Of a stretch of 40,232 nucleotides of DNA, positions 16,157 through 24,681 are shown piece after piece. Below the pieces are notes generated by a model. That model made no database searches and had not been told where the DNA came from. It was given only the letters and a program-made list of their open reading frames with translations. The stretch comes from Deltaproteobacteria bacterium. GTDB lineage: Bacteria > Desulfobacterota > Desulfobacteria > Desulfobacterales > B30-G6. The stretch's first letter is position 1, and every line of letters begins with the position of its first letter. Made by a program: the position numbers and the translations under genes. The DNA is taken from positions 1-40,232 of the forward strand of contig JAHEIB010000007.1 in assembly GCA_024639645.1 (NCBI GenBank). The letters run 5' to 3'.

Positions 16157-17044
16157 CTAACGGGTTTGATTTTCCATCGTGTCATATATCTGTCGTGCAA
16201 CAACCTTGAAACATTCTGAGGCCGGTGACCTCGGGAATATATCGCTGACCATTTTCTGGGAACGAACACCTTTTGAAATATTGTCGTCTTTTAAAATATG
16301 CCCCATGAATTGAATCGATACATCCAAAAACTGACGGGTGACCAGTTCAAGATGATTGAAGATTTCCCGCGCCTCACCAGCATTTCCCACCTGGTTCACG
16401 AGAAGCCTGAAACCGGCGGTGCCATACTGAATCGACAAAACCTTCATCAGGGCATAGGCATCTGTTATGGCTGTCAGATCAGGCGTAACAACAACACACA
16501 CGTCCTGGGCACCGGCATTAAAATATAGAACATTCGAGGAAATACCGGCGGCTGTATCGATCAACACAGCATCAAATGAGGAAACAATTCGCAGCATCTG
16601 TTTGTGGATGAAATCCATTTGCAAATCCGTCAGATGGGTCAAGGCCTGAATTCCTGAAGATGCCGGCAACACCTTCATATTTCCCGGTCCGTCCACAAGA
16701 ATGTCGCCAATGGCTTTTTCCCCTGAAAAAACATGGGAGATATTGTATTTTGGCGTAATACCCAGCAGGACATCGAGGTTGCCAAGGCCCAGGTCCGTGT
16801 CCACAATGAGAACTCTTTTCCCAAGGCCACTGAGGACATAGCCCAGATTGGCAACGATACTCGTCTTGCCCACACCCCCCTTCCCGCTGCTGACGGCGAT
16901 TATTCTGGGCTCTGCCGCCTTTGGATCCTTTGTGGGTTTCACGATAAGGGGTGTTCTCTTCAGCAACCGTTCCTGGAAGCTGATAACATTGGTGGATGAA
17001 TCTTTTCCCATGATACTATTCATCTTTCCTGCCGTTTTCGGCAT
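16157..17044 (-). CDS. flhG: Flagellar number regulator FlhG (MinD-like ATPase)
   Basis: A 295-residue ParA/MinD-family ATPase with deviant Walker A GKGGVGKT at residues 54-61, VDTDLGLGNLDVLLG, and AVLIDTAAG. FlhG limits the number of polar flagella, by acting on FlhF and on the master regulator. An N-terminal extension of about 47 residues with a basic patch precedes the ATPase domain. I chose the ATG at 17044, overlapping the flhF stop by one base (TGATG) with GGAG 6 nt upstream; a longer frame from 17116 is inside flhF. Confidence 0.94.
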   Translation of the reverse strand: MPKTAGKMNSIMGKDSSTNVISFQERLLKRTPLIVKPTKDPKAAEPRIIAVSSGKGGVGKTSIVANLGYVLSGLGKRVLIVDTDLGLGNLDVLLGITPKYNISHVFSGEKAIGDILVDGPGNMKVLPASSGIQALTHLTDLQMDFIHKQMLRIVSSFDAVLIDTAAGISSNVLYFNAGAQDVCVVVTPDLTAITDAYALMKVLSIQYGTAGFRLLVNQVGNAGEAREIFNHLELVTRQFLDVSIQFMGHILKDDNISKGVRSQKMVSDIFPRSPASECFKVVARQIYDTMENQTR

Positions 17045-18381
17045 CACCGGCTCCCACGCGATTCTGCCGCGTAAGCATATCCGGCGTAAGGTGTTTTCTT
17101 GTTTTGTTGCCCCCACTCTGAACTGTAAGTTCTGTAGGGACTGAACTTCACTGGGTGATTTTCCAGCTGGTCTTCAAAGGCCTGCATTCGCTCCGCCAAA
17201 ATCTCAGGAGATGCGGATTTGGCCTGCCGCAGACTGGTTTCGTTAAAAATCATCCCCATCAACCGTCTGGCTGTCAGGACATGGATGTCATCAGGAATAT
17301 TTCGCCCATCCGTATAATATGAAAGGGGTATGCCAGTTTGAATGGCCCGGCTTAAAATATTTCCCTGCGTGGTGCTCTCGTCCACTTTGGTAAAGATTAG
17401 ATTCCCAACAGAAATTGCTTTAAAAGCATTGGAAATGACATTCAAATCCCTTGTTTTGGTGGTTGTACTCAACACAAGGTGTATACGGGGTGTTTCTATT
17501 TCCGCCATCAACAACGCCAGTTTGCCAAGCTGCTCCATATCATTCGGGTTGACGCCAGCGGTGTCCACCAGAATAAGATGCTTGTCCGCAAGTTCTCTGA
17601 GCGCCTTGCGTAAGGACATGGGTGATGAGGCTGCCTTTATGGGTATACCGAGAATGCGCGCATAAATGGCAAGTTGAGAAATACCGCCGATGCGCTGCTC
17701 GTCCAATGTTATCAGGCCAATGGACGATTTTCGCTGGTGACTGTATATCGTCGCTATCTTGGCGATGGTGGTTGTTTTACCGACACCCGTGGGACCTACA
17801 AACACCAATCGCTTTGGAAGATCTTGATTTATATCGGGATCTGGTCGCAAACGTATCCGGTCCTGGATCACGCCCTCGAAAATCTCAAGCAGGATTTCCT
17901 CCGAAATATGGGTTCTTTTCACGCCAGCCGCATGAACATGCCCCATCAGTTCCTTTGTGCTGTCCTCAGAGACACCCGCCATCAACATCTGCTGCTGGAA
18001 CCAGAACAGTTTTTTTACATAACCTGGCGGCAGCATGTCTTTGGTTGGAGACTGGGCCGAAGGCCGGGCAAAGGTGCGAATGGATGCACCCGTGTCATTG
18101 GATACCAACTGGTGCGCCTTTGTTTTCAGAGAATGGAAAGTTCCAGAGGCTGTGGCAAAAGAATCAGGCCGCTCTCTGGTAATTGTCACCTTGTCACCGC
18201 CTGGATACGCTGTATCCATAGCCGCAGTCAGGGTCACCTTCTGCTTTTTCCATTTCCCAATAAATCGTCCGTTTGGCCTGCTCGTCTTGACACCAAGTAT
18301 CACAGCTTCCGGACCGAATGCCTCTTTGGCCGCCTTCAAGGCCTCTGCCATATTGTCCGCTTCAAAGGTCTTAATCTGCAC
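17044..18381 (-). CDS. flhF: Flagellar biosynthesis GTPase FlhF
   Basis: A 445-residue SRP-type GTPase. N-terminal MQIKTFEADNMAEALKAAKEAFG motif, a variable basic B domain (about 35-120), an N domain, and a G domain with GPTGVGKT at 196-203, LVDTAGVN and TKVDES. It marks the pole for flagellum placement in Vibrio, Pseudomonas and Campylobacter. The start is GTG at 18381 with GGAG upstream, inside the end of flhA (11 nt overlap). Its presence with flhG is the strongest evidence for polar flagella here. Confidence 0.96.
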   Translation of the reverse strand: MQIKTFEADNMAEALKAAKEAFGPEAVILGVKTSRPNGRFIGKWKKQKVTLTAAMDTAYPGGDKVTITRERPDSFATASGTFHSLKTKAHQLVSNDTGASIRTFARPSAQSPTKDMLPPGYVKKLFWFQQQMLMAGVSEDSTKELMGHVHAAGVKRTHISEEILLEIFEGVIQDRIRLRPDPDINQDLPKRLVFVGPTGVGKTTTIAKIATIYSHQRKSSIGLITLDEQRIGGISQLAIYARILGIPIKAASSPMSLRKALRELADKHLILVDTAGVNPNDMEQLGKLALLMAEIETPRIHLVLSTTTKTRDLNVISNAFKAISVGNLIFTKVDESTTQGNILSRAIQTGIPLSYYTDGRNIPDDIHVLTARRLMGMIFNETSLRQAKSASPEILAERMQAFEDQLENHPVKFSPYRTYSSEWGQQNKKTPYAGYAYAAESRGSR

Positions 18382-20467
18382 TTGAAATCTCCACAGTACT
18401 CAAAGATTGAACCTGTACCTTATTTAAAATCTCATTAAACGACAAAACAGAAATTCCCGGTAAAAACCGGTCAATAAATTTCTTGAGATGCATCCTAATT
18501 TCTGGAGAGCAGAGAATGGTAGGCTGCGTCTGAATTCTTGAAAATTTTTCCAGTTCCCTGGCAAGAGCGTTGATCAATCGATGTGCCATATCCGGTGGCA
18601 AGGCCAAAAAATCTCCCTGATCCGTGTGCTGAACGGATTCGGATATATGTGTTTCAAGTGACGGCTCCAGTGTGACGGCCACGAGTTTTCCCTCAGGCGT
18701 CTGATGCATTTTTGTGATGCTTCGTGACAGGGCCTGCCGAACATGTTCGGTTAACTGGTCGATATTTTTCTGTGCCGGAGCCCAGTCGGCCAATGTTTCC
18801 AATATGGTCAGCATGTCGCGAATCGGCACTTTTTCACGCAGAAGATTTTGCAAAACCTTCACCACGGCCCCCAGAGACAGCAGATTGGGCACGAGTTCCT
18901 CTACTACCTTTGGGTAAGTCTCTTTGACGTTTTCTAATATTTCCTGGGTTTCCTGTCTCCCAATCAACTCCGGAGCGTGCTGACGAATGATCTCGGACAG
19001 GTGGGTTACAAGAACCGTGGGCGCATTGACCACCGTGAAACCATTGGCAAGAACAGCCTCTTTCTGATCTTCCCGGATCCACTTGGCCGGAAGCCCATAC
19101 GTCGGCTCCCGGGTTTCGATCCCTTCGATCTGCGCCTGGGCACCGTCCGGCTGCATTGCCAGATAATGGTTCATCATCACCTCGCCCCTGGCCACTTCGT
19201 TACCCTTGAGGCTGATGGTATATTCCCCGGCTTTCAGGTGCATGTTGTCCTGGATATGCACCGATGGAATAATGATGCCGATCTCCCGGGCAATATGCTG
19301 GCGGATCGATTTAATGCGATCCAGCAGCTCGCCCTCCTGCTCAGGGTCCACCAGGGGTATTAGCCCGTATCCGACATCCAGTGCCAGAGAATCCAGAGGT
19401 TGCAGCAGATATGTTTTTTCCGGCACATCTTCCTGTGCCGGAGCAATCTCTTCACCCATTTCTTCCCCTTGCCGTCCCTTTAGCTGATACACAAGATAGG
19501 CGGTGATACCTGACAGCAACGCGAGAAAGACAAATGGGACCGTGGGAAGCCCCGGAAACAGGCCGATACATAACAGTATCAGGGAAGCAATTGCGATGGC
19601 ACGGGGTTGATTGAGAATCTGGGATACAATGGAAAGTCCGAGACCCTTGTCTGTTCCAGCCCTGCTGACCACGATACCTGCGGTTGTCGATACCACCAGG
19701 GCGGGGATCTGGGTTACCAATCCATCACCGACGGTCAGAAGCGTGTAGGTCTGAGATGCCTCGGCAAATGACATGTTGTTTTGAAACACCCCGACACCCA
19801 GTCCGGCCACGATATTGATGAGCGTGATAACAATCCCGGCAATGGCATCTCCCCGTACAAACTTGTTGGCACCATCCATGGCGCCGTAATACTCTGACTC
19901 CTGAGCAATCAGACGCCGTCTTTCGCGCGCTTCCTGCTCCGATATCAGACCTGCATTTAAATCCGCATCAATACTCATTTGTTTGCCCGGCATGGCATCG
20001 AGCATGAATCTTGCGGCCACCTCTGCAATCCGGCCGGCACCCTTGGTGATAACAATAAAGTTAATGATCACTAAAATCAGAAAGACAATCACACCCACAG
20101 CGTAATTCCCACCCACCACGACATCGCCAAATGCGTGGATCACTTTTCCTGCGGCCATGGTGCCCTCATTCCCGTTCAGAAGAATGAGACGCGTGGAAGC
20201 CACGTTCAGTGCCAGGCGAAGCAGGGTTGCCAGAAGAAGAATCGAGGGAAATGCAGAAAAATCAAGGGGTTTAACCACATACATGCCCACCAGAAGAATG
20301 ACCACTGAGAAGGTGATATTGAAAGACAACAAAAAATCGAGGAGCATGGGGGGGACCGGTATGATCATCACCACCAGAATACACATAACGGCAAGACCCA
20401 TAAAAATATCCGCGTTTTTAAAAAACGAAGAGAAGCCGGGTATCTGGTTTAGTGTTGCGCTTTCCAT
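18371..20467 (-). CDS. flhA: Type III export gate protein FlhA
   Basis: A 698-residue inner-membrane protein: eight hydrophobic segments in the first 330 residues (the first at about 20-43), the FHIPEP-type loop (KGAGRIAEVAARFMLDAMPGKQMSIDADLNAGLI, about 145-178), and a large cytoplasmic domain (about 360-698). It forms the nonameric gate of the flagellar type III export system and takes in proton energy. Length matches FlhA (about 692). It is separated from flhB by a 240-bp gap with hairpins and a MITE-like inverted repeat; I see no clear promoter there. Confidence 0.98.
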   Translation of the reverse strand: MESATLNQIPGFSSFFKNADIFMGLAVMCILVVMIIPVPPMLLDFLLSFNITFSVVILLVGMYVVKPLDFSAFPSILLLATLLRLALNVASTRLILLNGNEGTMAAGKVIHAFGDVVVGGNYAVGVIVFLILVIINFIVITKGAGRIAEVAARFMLDAMPGKQMSIDADLNAGLISEQEARERRRLIAQESEYYGAMDGANKFVRGDAIAGIVITLINIVAGLGVGVFQNNMSFAEASQTYTLLTVGDGLVTQIPALVVSTTAGIVVSRAGTDKGLGLSIVSQILNQPRAIAIASLILLCIGLFPGLPTVPFVFLALLSGITAYLVYQLKGRQGEEMGEEIAPAQEDVPEKTYLLQPLDSLALDVGYGLIPLVDPEQEGELLDRIKSIRQHIAREIGIIIPSVHIQDNMHLKAGEYTISLKGNEVARGEVMMNHYLAMQPDGAQAQIEGIETREPTYGLPAKWIREDQKEAVLANGFTVVNAPTVLVTHLSEIIRQHAPELIGRQETQEILENVKETYPKVVEELVPNLLSLGAVVKVLQNLLREKVPIRDMLTILETLADWAPAQKNIDQLTEHVRQALSRSITKMHQTPEGKLVAVTLEPSLETHISESVQHTDQGDFLALPPDMAHRLINALARELEKFSRIQTQPTILCSPEIRMHLKKFIDRFLPGISVLSFNEILNKVQVQSLSTVEISSAD

Positions 20468-20492
20468 AAATGTCTCATTTCATCTATAGGGG

Positions 20493-20579
20493 TTGTCAGA
20501 AAAACGTTCCGATTGAGGGCCGTTTTTCGGCTACAAACCCTTATGCCGCCATCCTATTTTCGGAACATTATTCTGACAA
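20493..20579. repeat. MITE-like element: 20-bp inverted repeats 47 bp apart
   Basis: Left arm 20493-20512 (TTGTCAGAAAAACGTTCCGA) and right arm 20560-20579 are inverted copies matching at 18 of 20 positions. The whole unit is 87 bp and has no coding capacity. The arm layout resembles a small non-autonomous transposable element or a REP-type palindrome. I see no clear target-site duplication. It lies 25 nt upstream of flhA. Confidence 0.6.
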
Positions 20580-20617
20580 GCGGTATAAAACGTTACAAAT
20601 TAAATTATTAATGGATC

Positions 20618-20636
20618 TTCTCCCAATTTGGGAGAA
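20618..20636. other. Perfect 9-bp palindrome with 1-nt centre
   Basis: TTCTCCCAA-T-TTGGGAGAA. As RNA it would need a larger loop, leaving a stem of about 7-8 bp; as DNA it could be an operator. On either strand no U tract follows. An AAGGGTACAAGGGTCC motif, of the type seen at the flanks of copies B and C, follows at about 20637-20652. Confidence 0.45.
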
Positions 20637-20662
20637 AGGGTACAAGGGTCCAGGAATCGTTA

Positions 20663-20695
20663 ATTTGGATCAACGCTTCAGGCGATGATCCAAAT
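20663..20695. terminator. Strong hairpin downstream of flhB
   Basis: ATTTGGATCA (20663-20672) pairs perfectly with TGATCCAAAT (20686-20695); after one mismatch, CGC/GCG extends the stem around a TTCAG loop. It begins about 12 nt after the flhB stop codon on the minus strand. No U-rich tail follows, so it may be a weak or factor-assisted terminator or an mRNA stability element. Confidence 0.5.
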
Positions 20696-20707
20696 AATAT
20701 CTCCTTA

Positions 20708-21778
20708 TTACACGCGTTGGCGCCCTTTAAGCCGATAAACATAAGCCAGCACCTCAGCCACAGCCTTGTAAAGCGTCATGGGTATTATTTCCCCAATTTC
20801 TACAGATTTAAAAAGGGCCTGGGCCAATGGCTTCTGCTCAAGAATCGGAACCCCAGACGTTTCAGCGATTTCCCTGATGCGTGCTGCAACATACCCGGCG
20901 CCCTTGGCCACCACCTGGGGCGCATCCATCTTTTCGGTATCGAACCTCAAGGCCACAGCCAGTTGGGTCGGGTTCGTAACAACCACGTCGGCAGTCGGGA
21001 CCTCCGCCATCATGCGTCTTTGCGCCATTTCTAGCTGAACCCTTCTGATGCGGGCCTTTACGATGGGGTCACCTTCCCGCTGTTTCCATTCCTCTTTGAC
21101 TTCTTGTTTGGTCATCTTCAGGTCGTTCTCATATTGCCAGCGCTGAAAAGCATAATCCAGACCCGCCAGAACGATGAGCACCAGGCAGGTGTACAAACAA
21201 ATTTCAAGAGACACCCGCCCTGTAAAAGTGAGGATATCGAGAACCTCCATACGCATCAAATCCGGCAGTAATAAAAAATGCCGTCGAAGGGTTAAGTATG
21301 CAATTAGACCGATGATGAGAATCTTCAACAGGGCCTTTACCACCTCCACCAGGGAACGCAGGGAAAAAAGTCTTTTCATCCCACTGAGGGGGTTCAGTTT
21401 AGACAGTTTGGGTACCAGCGTCTTGCCCGTGAAAAGAATCCCGAATTGAGAAAGATTGGCAGCAATACCTGCCAGCATGATAGCCGTTATCAAAGGGAAT
21501 AGAACCCAGAACAGTTTTCCCAGTATCGTAGAGAGAATTCTAACAGCAGACAATTCCTGCAACTCAATGTTGATACCGTTCTGCAGAGCATCCCGCATGA
21601 GACTCGAAAGACTGTTGAACATCTGCCCACCCAGAAAAAAGAAGACCCCCATGGTCATAAAGAGAATAAACACCGACGGAATTTCCCGACTGACCGCTAC
21701 CTGCCCCTTTTTTCGAGCATCTTCCCGCTTTTTAGGTGTTGCGGGTTCGGTTTTGTCCTGATTTCTTTTTTCCGACAT
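20708..21778 (-). CDS. flhB: Type III export switch protein FlhB with NPTQ site
   Basis: A 356-residue protein: basic N-terminus (DKTEPATPKKREDARKKGQV), four membrane segments within residues 33-210, and a cytoplasmic domain. FlhB switches export specificity from rod-hook to filament substrates after self-cleavage between Asn and Pro of NPTH. Here residues 269-272 read NPTQ (His replaced by Gln, codon CAA at 20965-20963), while Asn269 and Pro270 are kept. The ATG at 21778 overlaps the fliR stop (TGATG) and has GAGGTGG upstream; the longer frame is inside fliR. Confidence 0.96.
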   Translation of the reverse strand: MSEKRNQDKTEPATPKKREDARKKGQVAVSREIPSVFILFMTMGVFFFLGGQMFNSLSSLMRDALQNGINIELQELSAVRILSTILGKLFWVLFPLITAIMLAGIAANLSQFGILFTGKTLVPKLSKLNPLSGMKRLFSLRSLVEVVKALLKILIIGLIAYLTLRRHFLLLPDLMRMEVLDILTFTGRVSLEICLYTCLVLIVLAGLDYAFQRWQYENDLKMTKQEVKEEWKQREGDPIVKARIRRVQLEMAQRRMMAEVPTADVVVTNPTQLAVALRFDTEKMDAPQVVAKGAGYVAARIREIAETSGVPILEQKPLAQALFKSVEIGEIIPMTLYKAVAEVLAYVYRLKGRQRV

Positions 21779-22572
21779 CACACACCACCTCTGCACAACT
21801 TCAGGAGCGTCATGATATCTACGCTGTTGGCACTAAAAAGCTGGCCTAAAAATGCTGACATATAGGGCATTGCCAACCCCAGAAAAATAAACCCAACAGC
21901 TATTTTCAACGGCATCGCAACAATGAAAACGTGCATCTGTGGCACCGTGCGCGCCATGAGACCCATGGCCACACTCGTCAACAGCAGCACAGTAATGATG
22001 GGCGCACCCAGTTTTATGGCCACCACAAACATATTACCTGCCAGCTTCATGACCTGTTCCACCAGGGCCTGCCGATAGTGAAAGCCCAGAGGCGGGATCA
22101 GGTGAAAACTTTCGGTTAAAGTCCGCAGGAGAAGATGGTGCGCATTGGTTGCCAGAAAGATCAGCATCGCCAGTACATGGCTGAATTGCGAGAGCAACGG
22201 CACCTGGTTTCCACCGGCCGGATCAACCACATTGGCTATAGCGAAGCTCATCTGGAAACCCACCAACTGCCCTGCCATCTGTACCGCCGTGAATACCATC
22301 TGGACGGTCAGACCGATAATGACACCTATGGCGACTTCTCCAACCAGACGCAGTGACAAAGCCAGAACCCCTTGTGACATGGTCACGGGAGCGCCCTGGA
22401 TCAGCGGCATCATAAGTACGCTCATGGATACCGCCAGCCCCACCTTGAACAGTAACGGAATATTCCTGCTGTTAAAGAATGGTATGGTCATCAGCATGGC
22501 ACTGACCCTGAAAAATACCAGGAAAAATAGCTCCAGTTGGGTCACGGGAATATCAAAATTCAGTGTCTGCAT
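21778..22572 (-). CDS. fliR: Type III export gate protein FliR
   Basis: A 264-residue inner-membrane protein with about five to six hydrophobic stretches; the N-terminal VTQLELFFLVFFRVSAMLMTIPFFNSRNIPLLFKVGLAV and central GFQMSFAIANVVDP segments are typical for FliR. It builds the export gate with FliP and FliQ. The ATG at 22572 has no evident Shine-Dalgarno site: the 9-bp repeat array of copy C ends only about 15 nt upstream. Coupled to flhB downstream. Confidence 0.95.
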   Translation of the reverse strand: MQTLNFDIPVTQLELFFLVFFRVSAMLMTIPFFNSRNIPLLFKVGLAVSMSVLMMPLIQGAPVTMSQGVLALSLRLVGEVAIGVIIGLTVQMVFTAVQMAGQLVGFQMSFAIANVVDPAGGNQVPLLSQFSHVLAMLIFLATNAHHLLLRTLTESFHLIPPLGFHYRQALVEQVMKLAGNMFVVAIKLGAPIITVLLLTSVAMGLMARTVPQMHVFIVAMPLKIAVGFIFLGLAMPYMSAFLGQLFSANSVDIMTLLKLCRGGV

Positions 22573-22581
22573 CGGTTATCA

Positions 22582-22708
22582 GGTTGTTGCGTTTGTTGGG
22601 TTTATTGGGTTTGTTGTAGTTTTTAGCGATAAGCTGTAAGCTGTATGCTTTAAGCGGCTTAGAGCTTATTGCTTATTGCTTACGGCTCTTTACCACCCTC
22701 AAACCCTA
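22582..22708. repeat. Composite element C: nonamer array, heptamer palindrome, AGGGTTTG motif
   Basis: Fills the fliQ-fliR gap. Units near GTTTGTTGG occupy 22582-22617; TTTTTAGCG leads into heptamers GATAAGC, TGTAAGC, TGTATGC, TTTAAGC, then G, then GCTTAGA, GCTTATT, GCTTATT, GCTTACG (22624-22687); CCACCCTCAAACCCTACC follows to 22708 and overlaps the end of fliQ. Same order and orientation as copy B. Confidence 0.85.
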
Positions 22709-22975
22709 CCTTATATACATGGGCAGATCTTTGATCAGATTCTGCGTGAATACGACGATCAGCTTCAGCATCCAGGGGAAAAAGACCAGCAACGCAATGG
22801 CCACCCCCAGCATCTTGGGAACAAAAACAAGGGTCATCTCGTTGATCTGTGTTGCAGCCTGGAACATACTCACCAGAACACCGATCACCAGTCCGGCCAC
22901 CAGCATAGGCGCCGCCAGCAAAATCGCCGTTTTTATGGCCAGAAGAAAATAACCTGTTATGAATTCCGGGGACAT
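22706..22975 (-). CDS. fliQ: Type III export gate protein FliQ
   Basis: An 89-residue protein with two membrane helices (about 14-40 and 52-76) and the FliQ pattern (SPEFITGYFLLAIKTAILLAAPMLVAGLVIGVLVSMFQAATQINEMTLVFVPK). It forms part of the FliPQR export gate. I chose ATG 22975 with AAAGGAG 9 nt upstream; the longer frame from 23047 runs into fliP. Its 3' end abuts the composite repeat C. Confidence 0.95.
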   Translation of the reverse strand: MSPEFITGYFLLAIKTAILLAAPMLVAGLVIGVLVSMFQAATQINEMTLVFVPKMLGVAIALLVFFPWMLKLIVVFTQNLIKDLPMYIR

Positions 22976-23043
22976 ATTGTTAAACTCCTTTAACCCGACC
23001 ATTGGAAGATTGTAGAATTTCCAGGGTACTGTTTCATCTCCCA

Positions 23044-23817
23044 TCAAGGGAAAAAACTTTTCACGAGAGAACCTATGATCAGGTGCCAGCCATCGGCCAG
23101 TACAAAAATCATCAGCTTAAACGGCAAGGACACCATGATGGGCGGCAACATCATCATACCCATGGATAGCAGCACGCTTGCCACCACCATATCGATGATC
23201 AGAAACGGTATATAAAGCAGAAACCCCATTTGAAAAGCGGTCTTCAACTCGCTGATAATGAAAGACGGTATCAGTATGGCAAAGGAAACACTCTCTCTGT
23301 TTTTTGGCCGATCTGATTGGCTGATATTCATGAGTAATTTAAGATCCTGCTCCCGGGTCTGTTTCAGCATAAACGTTTTCAAAGGCTGAATGGCCTGCTT
23401 CAGAGCCGTTTCCTGATCCATCTGTTTTGCCATATAGGGCTTCAGGGCATCCTCATTGATGGCGTCCCAGACCGGCATCATGACAAAGGCTGTCAGGAAC
23501 AATGAAAGACCGATGATAATCTGGTTGGGCGGCATCTGATTGGTTCCAAGGGCCTGACGCAACAAAGAGAGCACAATGGCAATTCGGGTGAAGGATGTCA
23601 GCATCACCAGAATCGCCGGGGCCAGCGAAAGAACCGTCAGCAGGAGAAATATCTGCAACACCACCGACATGTCCGCGGGCGCCTCGATTTTGTCCAGACG
23701 AATGTTCAGATACGCCGGGTTGTCGTCCGATTCCTGGGTCTGCCCTTCCGCAGGCAGCCAGAGAATCAAAACCATCAACACCATGATGGCTAACTTCATA
23801 TGGGAAGAATGCTTCAT
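23044..23817 (-). CDS. fliP: Type III export gate protein FliP
   Basis: A 257-residue protein with a signal peptide (hydrophobic 9-22), then membrane helices and the FliP signatures LTSFTRIAIVLSLLRQALGTNQMPPNQIIIGLSLFLTAFVM (about 80-120) and FLIIDMVVASVLLSMGMMMLPP. It forms the pentameric core of the export gate. The ATG at 23817 overlaps the fliO stop (TGATG), with AGGTGG about 7 nt upstream. Length is normal (about 245-255). Confidence 0.97.
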   Translation of the reverse strand: MKHSSHMKLAIMVLMVLILWLPAEGQTQESDDNPAYLNIRLDKIEAPADMSVVLQIFLLLTVLSLAPAILVMLTSFTRIAIVLSLLRQALGTNQMPPNQIIIGLSLFLTAFVMMPVWDAINEDALKPYMAKQMDQETALKQAIQPLKTFMLKQTREQDLKLLMNISQSDRPKNRESVSFAILIPSFIISELKTAFQMGFLLYIPFLIIDMVVASVLLSMGMMMLPPIMVSLPFKLMIFVLADGWHLIIGSLVKSFFP

Positions 23818-24227
23818 CAATCACTTGCCACCTGAACAGACGTGGCTTCTTTGCCTGTCCTGCTGTCTCTCGCGTTTTTCAAGAGCCGACTTAAATGGTT
23901 TGAAAAACTCAAGGGGGCCCCGCTTACACTGGATTCCTTTATTTGTTCAATACTGTCCGGGTCTTCTATCCGTGTCAGGAGTGAAATACGATCGCTGGTA
24001 ACACCCAGAACCAGTATTTTTCCTGGCACCTCCACAAGGGTCACACTTTTTTTGACACCAATGTAGCTTCTATCGATGATCCGGATAATTTTTTGTCCCG
24101 GGCCTGTCACATCTCTCTTCAAAAATCGCCGCAACAGATAAAAAGACCCCATGAATATACCCAGCACCAGCAACAAAGCTGAGAACATTTTAATGGCGGT
24201 GGCAATGAAATCGGGTTGATCGATCAT
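23817..24227 (-). CDS. fliO: Flagellar biosynthesis protein FliO
   Basis: A 136-residue protein with one membrane helix (about 10-32) followed by basic residues (RRFLKRD) and a FliO-like domain (IIRIIDRSYIGVKKSVTLVEVPGKILVLGVTSDRISLL). FliO assists FliP complex assembly. It overlaps fliN by 4 nt (ATGA) and fliP by 1 nt. Family conservation is weak; position between fliN and fliP strongly supports the call. Confidence 0.92.
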   Translation of the reverse strand: MIDQPDFIATAIKMFSALLLVLGIFMGSFYLLRRFLKRDVTGPGQKIIRIIDRSYIGVKKSVTLVEVPGKILVLGVTSDRISLLTRIEDPDSIEQIKESSVSGAPLSFSNHLSRLLKNARDSRTGKEATSVQVASD

Positions 24228-24661
24228 CTGAGTCTCTCGACACGTTCCGCCGGGCTGATGATTTCGGTGATACGGATGCCATATTTTTCATTGACCACCA
24301 CCACTTCCCCACGGGCAATCAAGCGTTGATTTGCAAGGATATCCAATGGCTCACCAGCCAGTTTGGCCAACTCGACCACCGAACCACGCCCTAGTTTCAG
24401 TAGTTCGTTGATGAGCATCTGGCTGCGTCCCAACTCCACCGTCAGCATCATGGGTATATCCAGAACAAAATCCAGATTCCCCTGCATGGGATTATCAGCC
24501 TTCTTGTTCAGGCCTGCAGTCTTGGGTGCCGCCCCTGCATCCCCCTGACGCATCTCAGAATTCCCCATTTCCTGGGCACCCTGATGTGCCATGGTGCCTT
24601 CATTGATCACATTCTTGTCCGTGCCGGAACTTGTTGAAGTCTTCCCCATATCGGCTTCCAT
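24224..24661 (-). CDS. fliN: Flagellar motor switch protein FliN
   Basis: A 145-residue protein with a hydrophilic, low-complexity N-terminus (1-60) and a C-terminal SpoA domain (about 63-145: LDFVLDIPMMLTVELGRSQMLINELLKLGRGSVVELAKLAGEPLDILANQRLIARGEVVVVNEKYGIRITEI in outline). It forms the lower C ring with FliM and docks FliH. The start has AGGAAGG upstream. It lies 20 nt after fliM. Confidence 0.96.
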   Translation of the reverse strand: MEADMGKTSTSSGTDKNVINEGTMAHQGAQEMGNSEMRQGDAGAAPKTAGLNKKADNPMQGNLDFVLDIPMMLTVELGRSQMLINELLKLGRGSVVELAKLAGEPLDILANQRLIARGEVVVVNEKYGIRITEIISPAERVERLR

Positions 24662-24681
24662 GTGTTACCTTCCTTCCTGTT

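Noticed and set aside
20493-20579. Rho-independent terminator or complete insertion sequence
   Set aside because: The arms are 47 bp apart with no U tract, and there is no transposase frame within.
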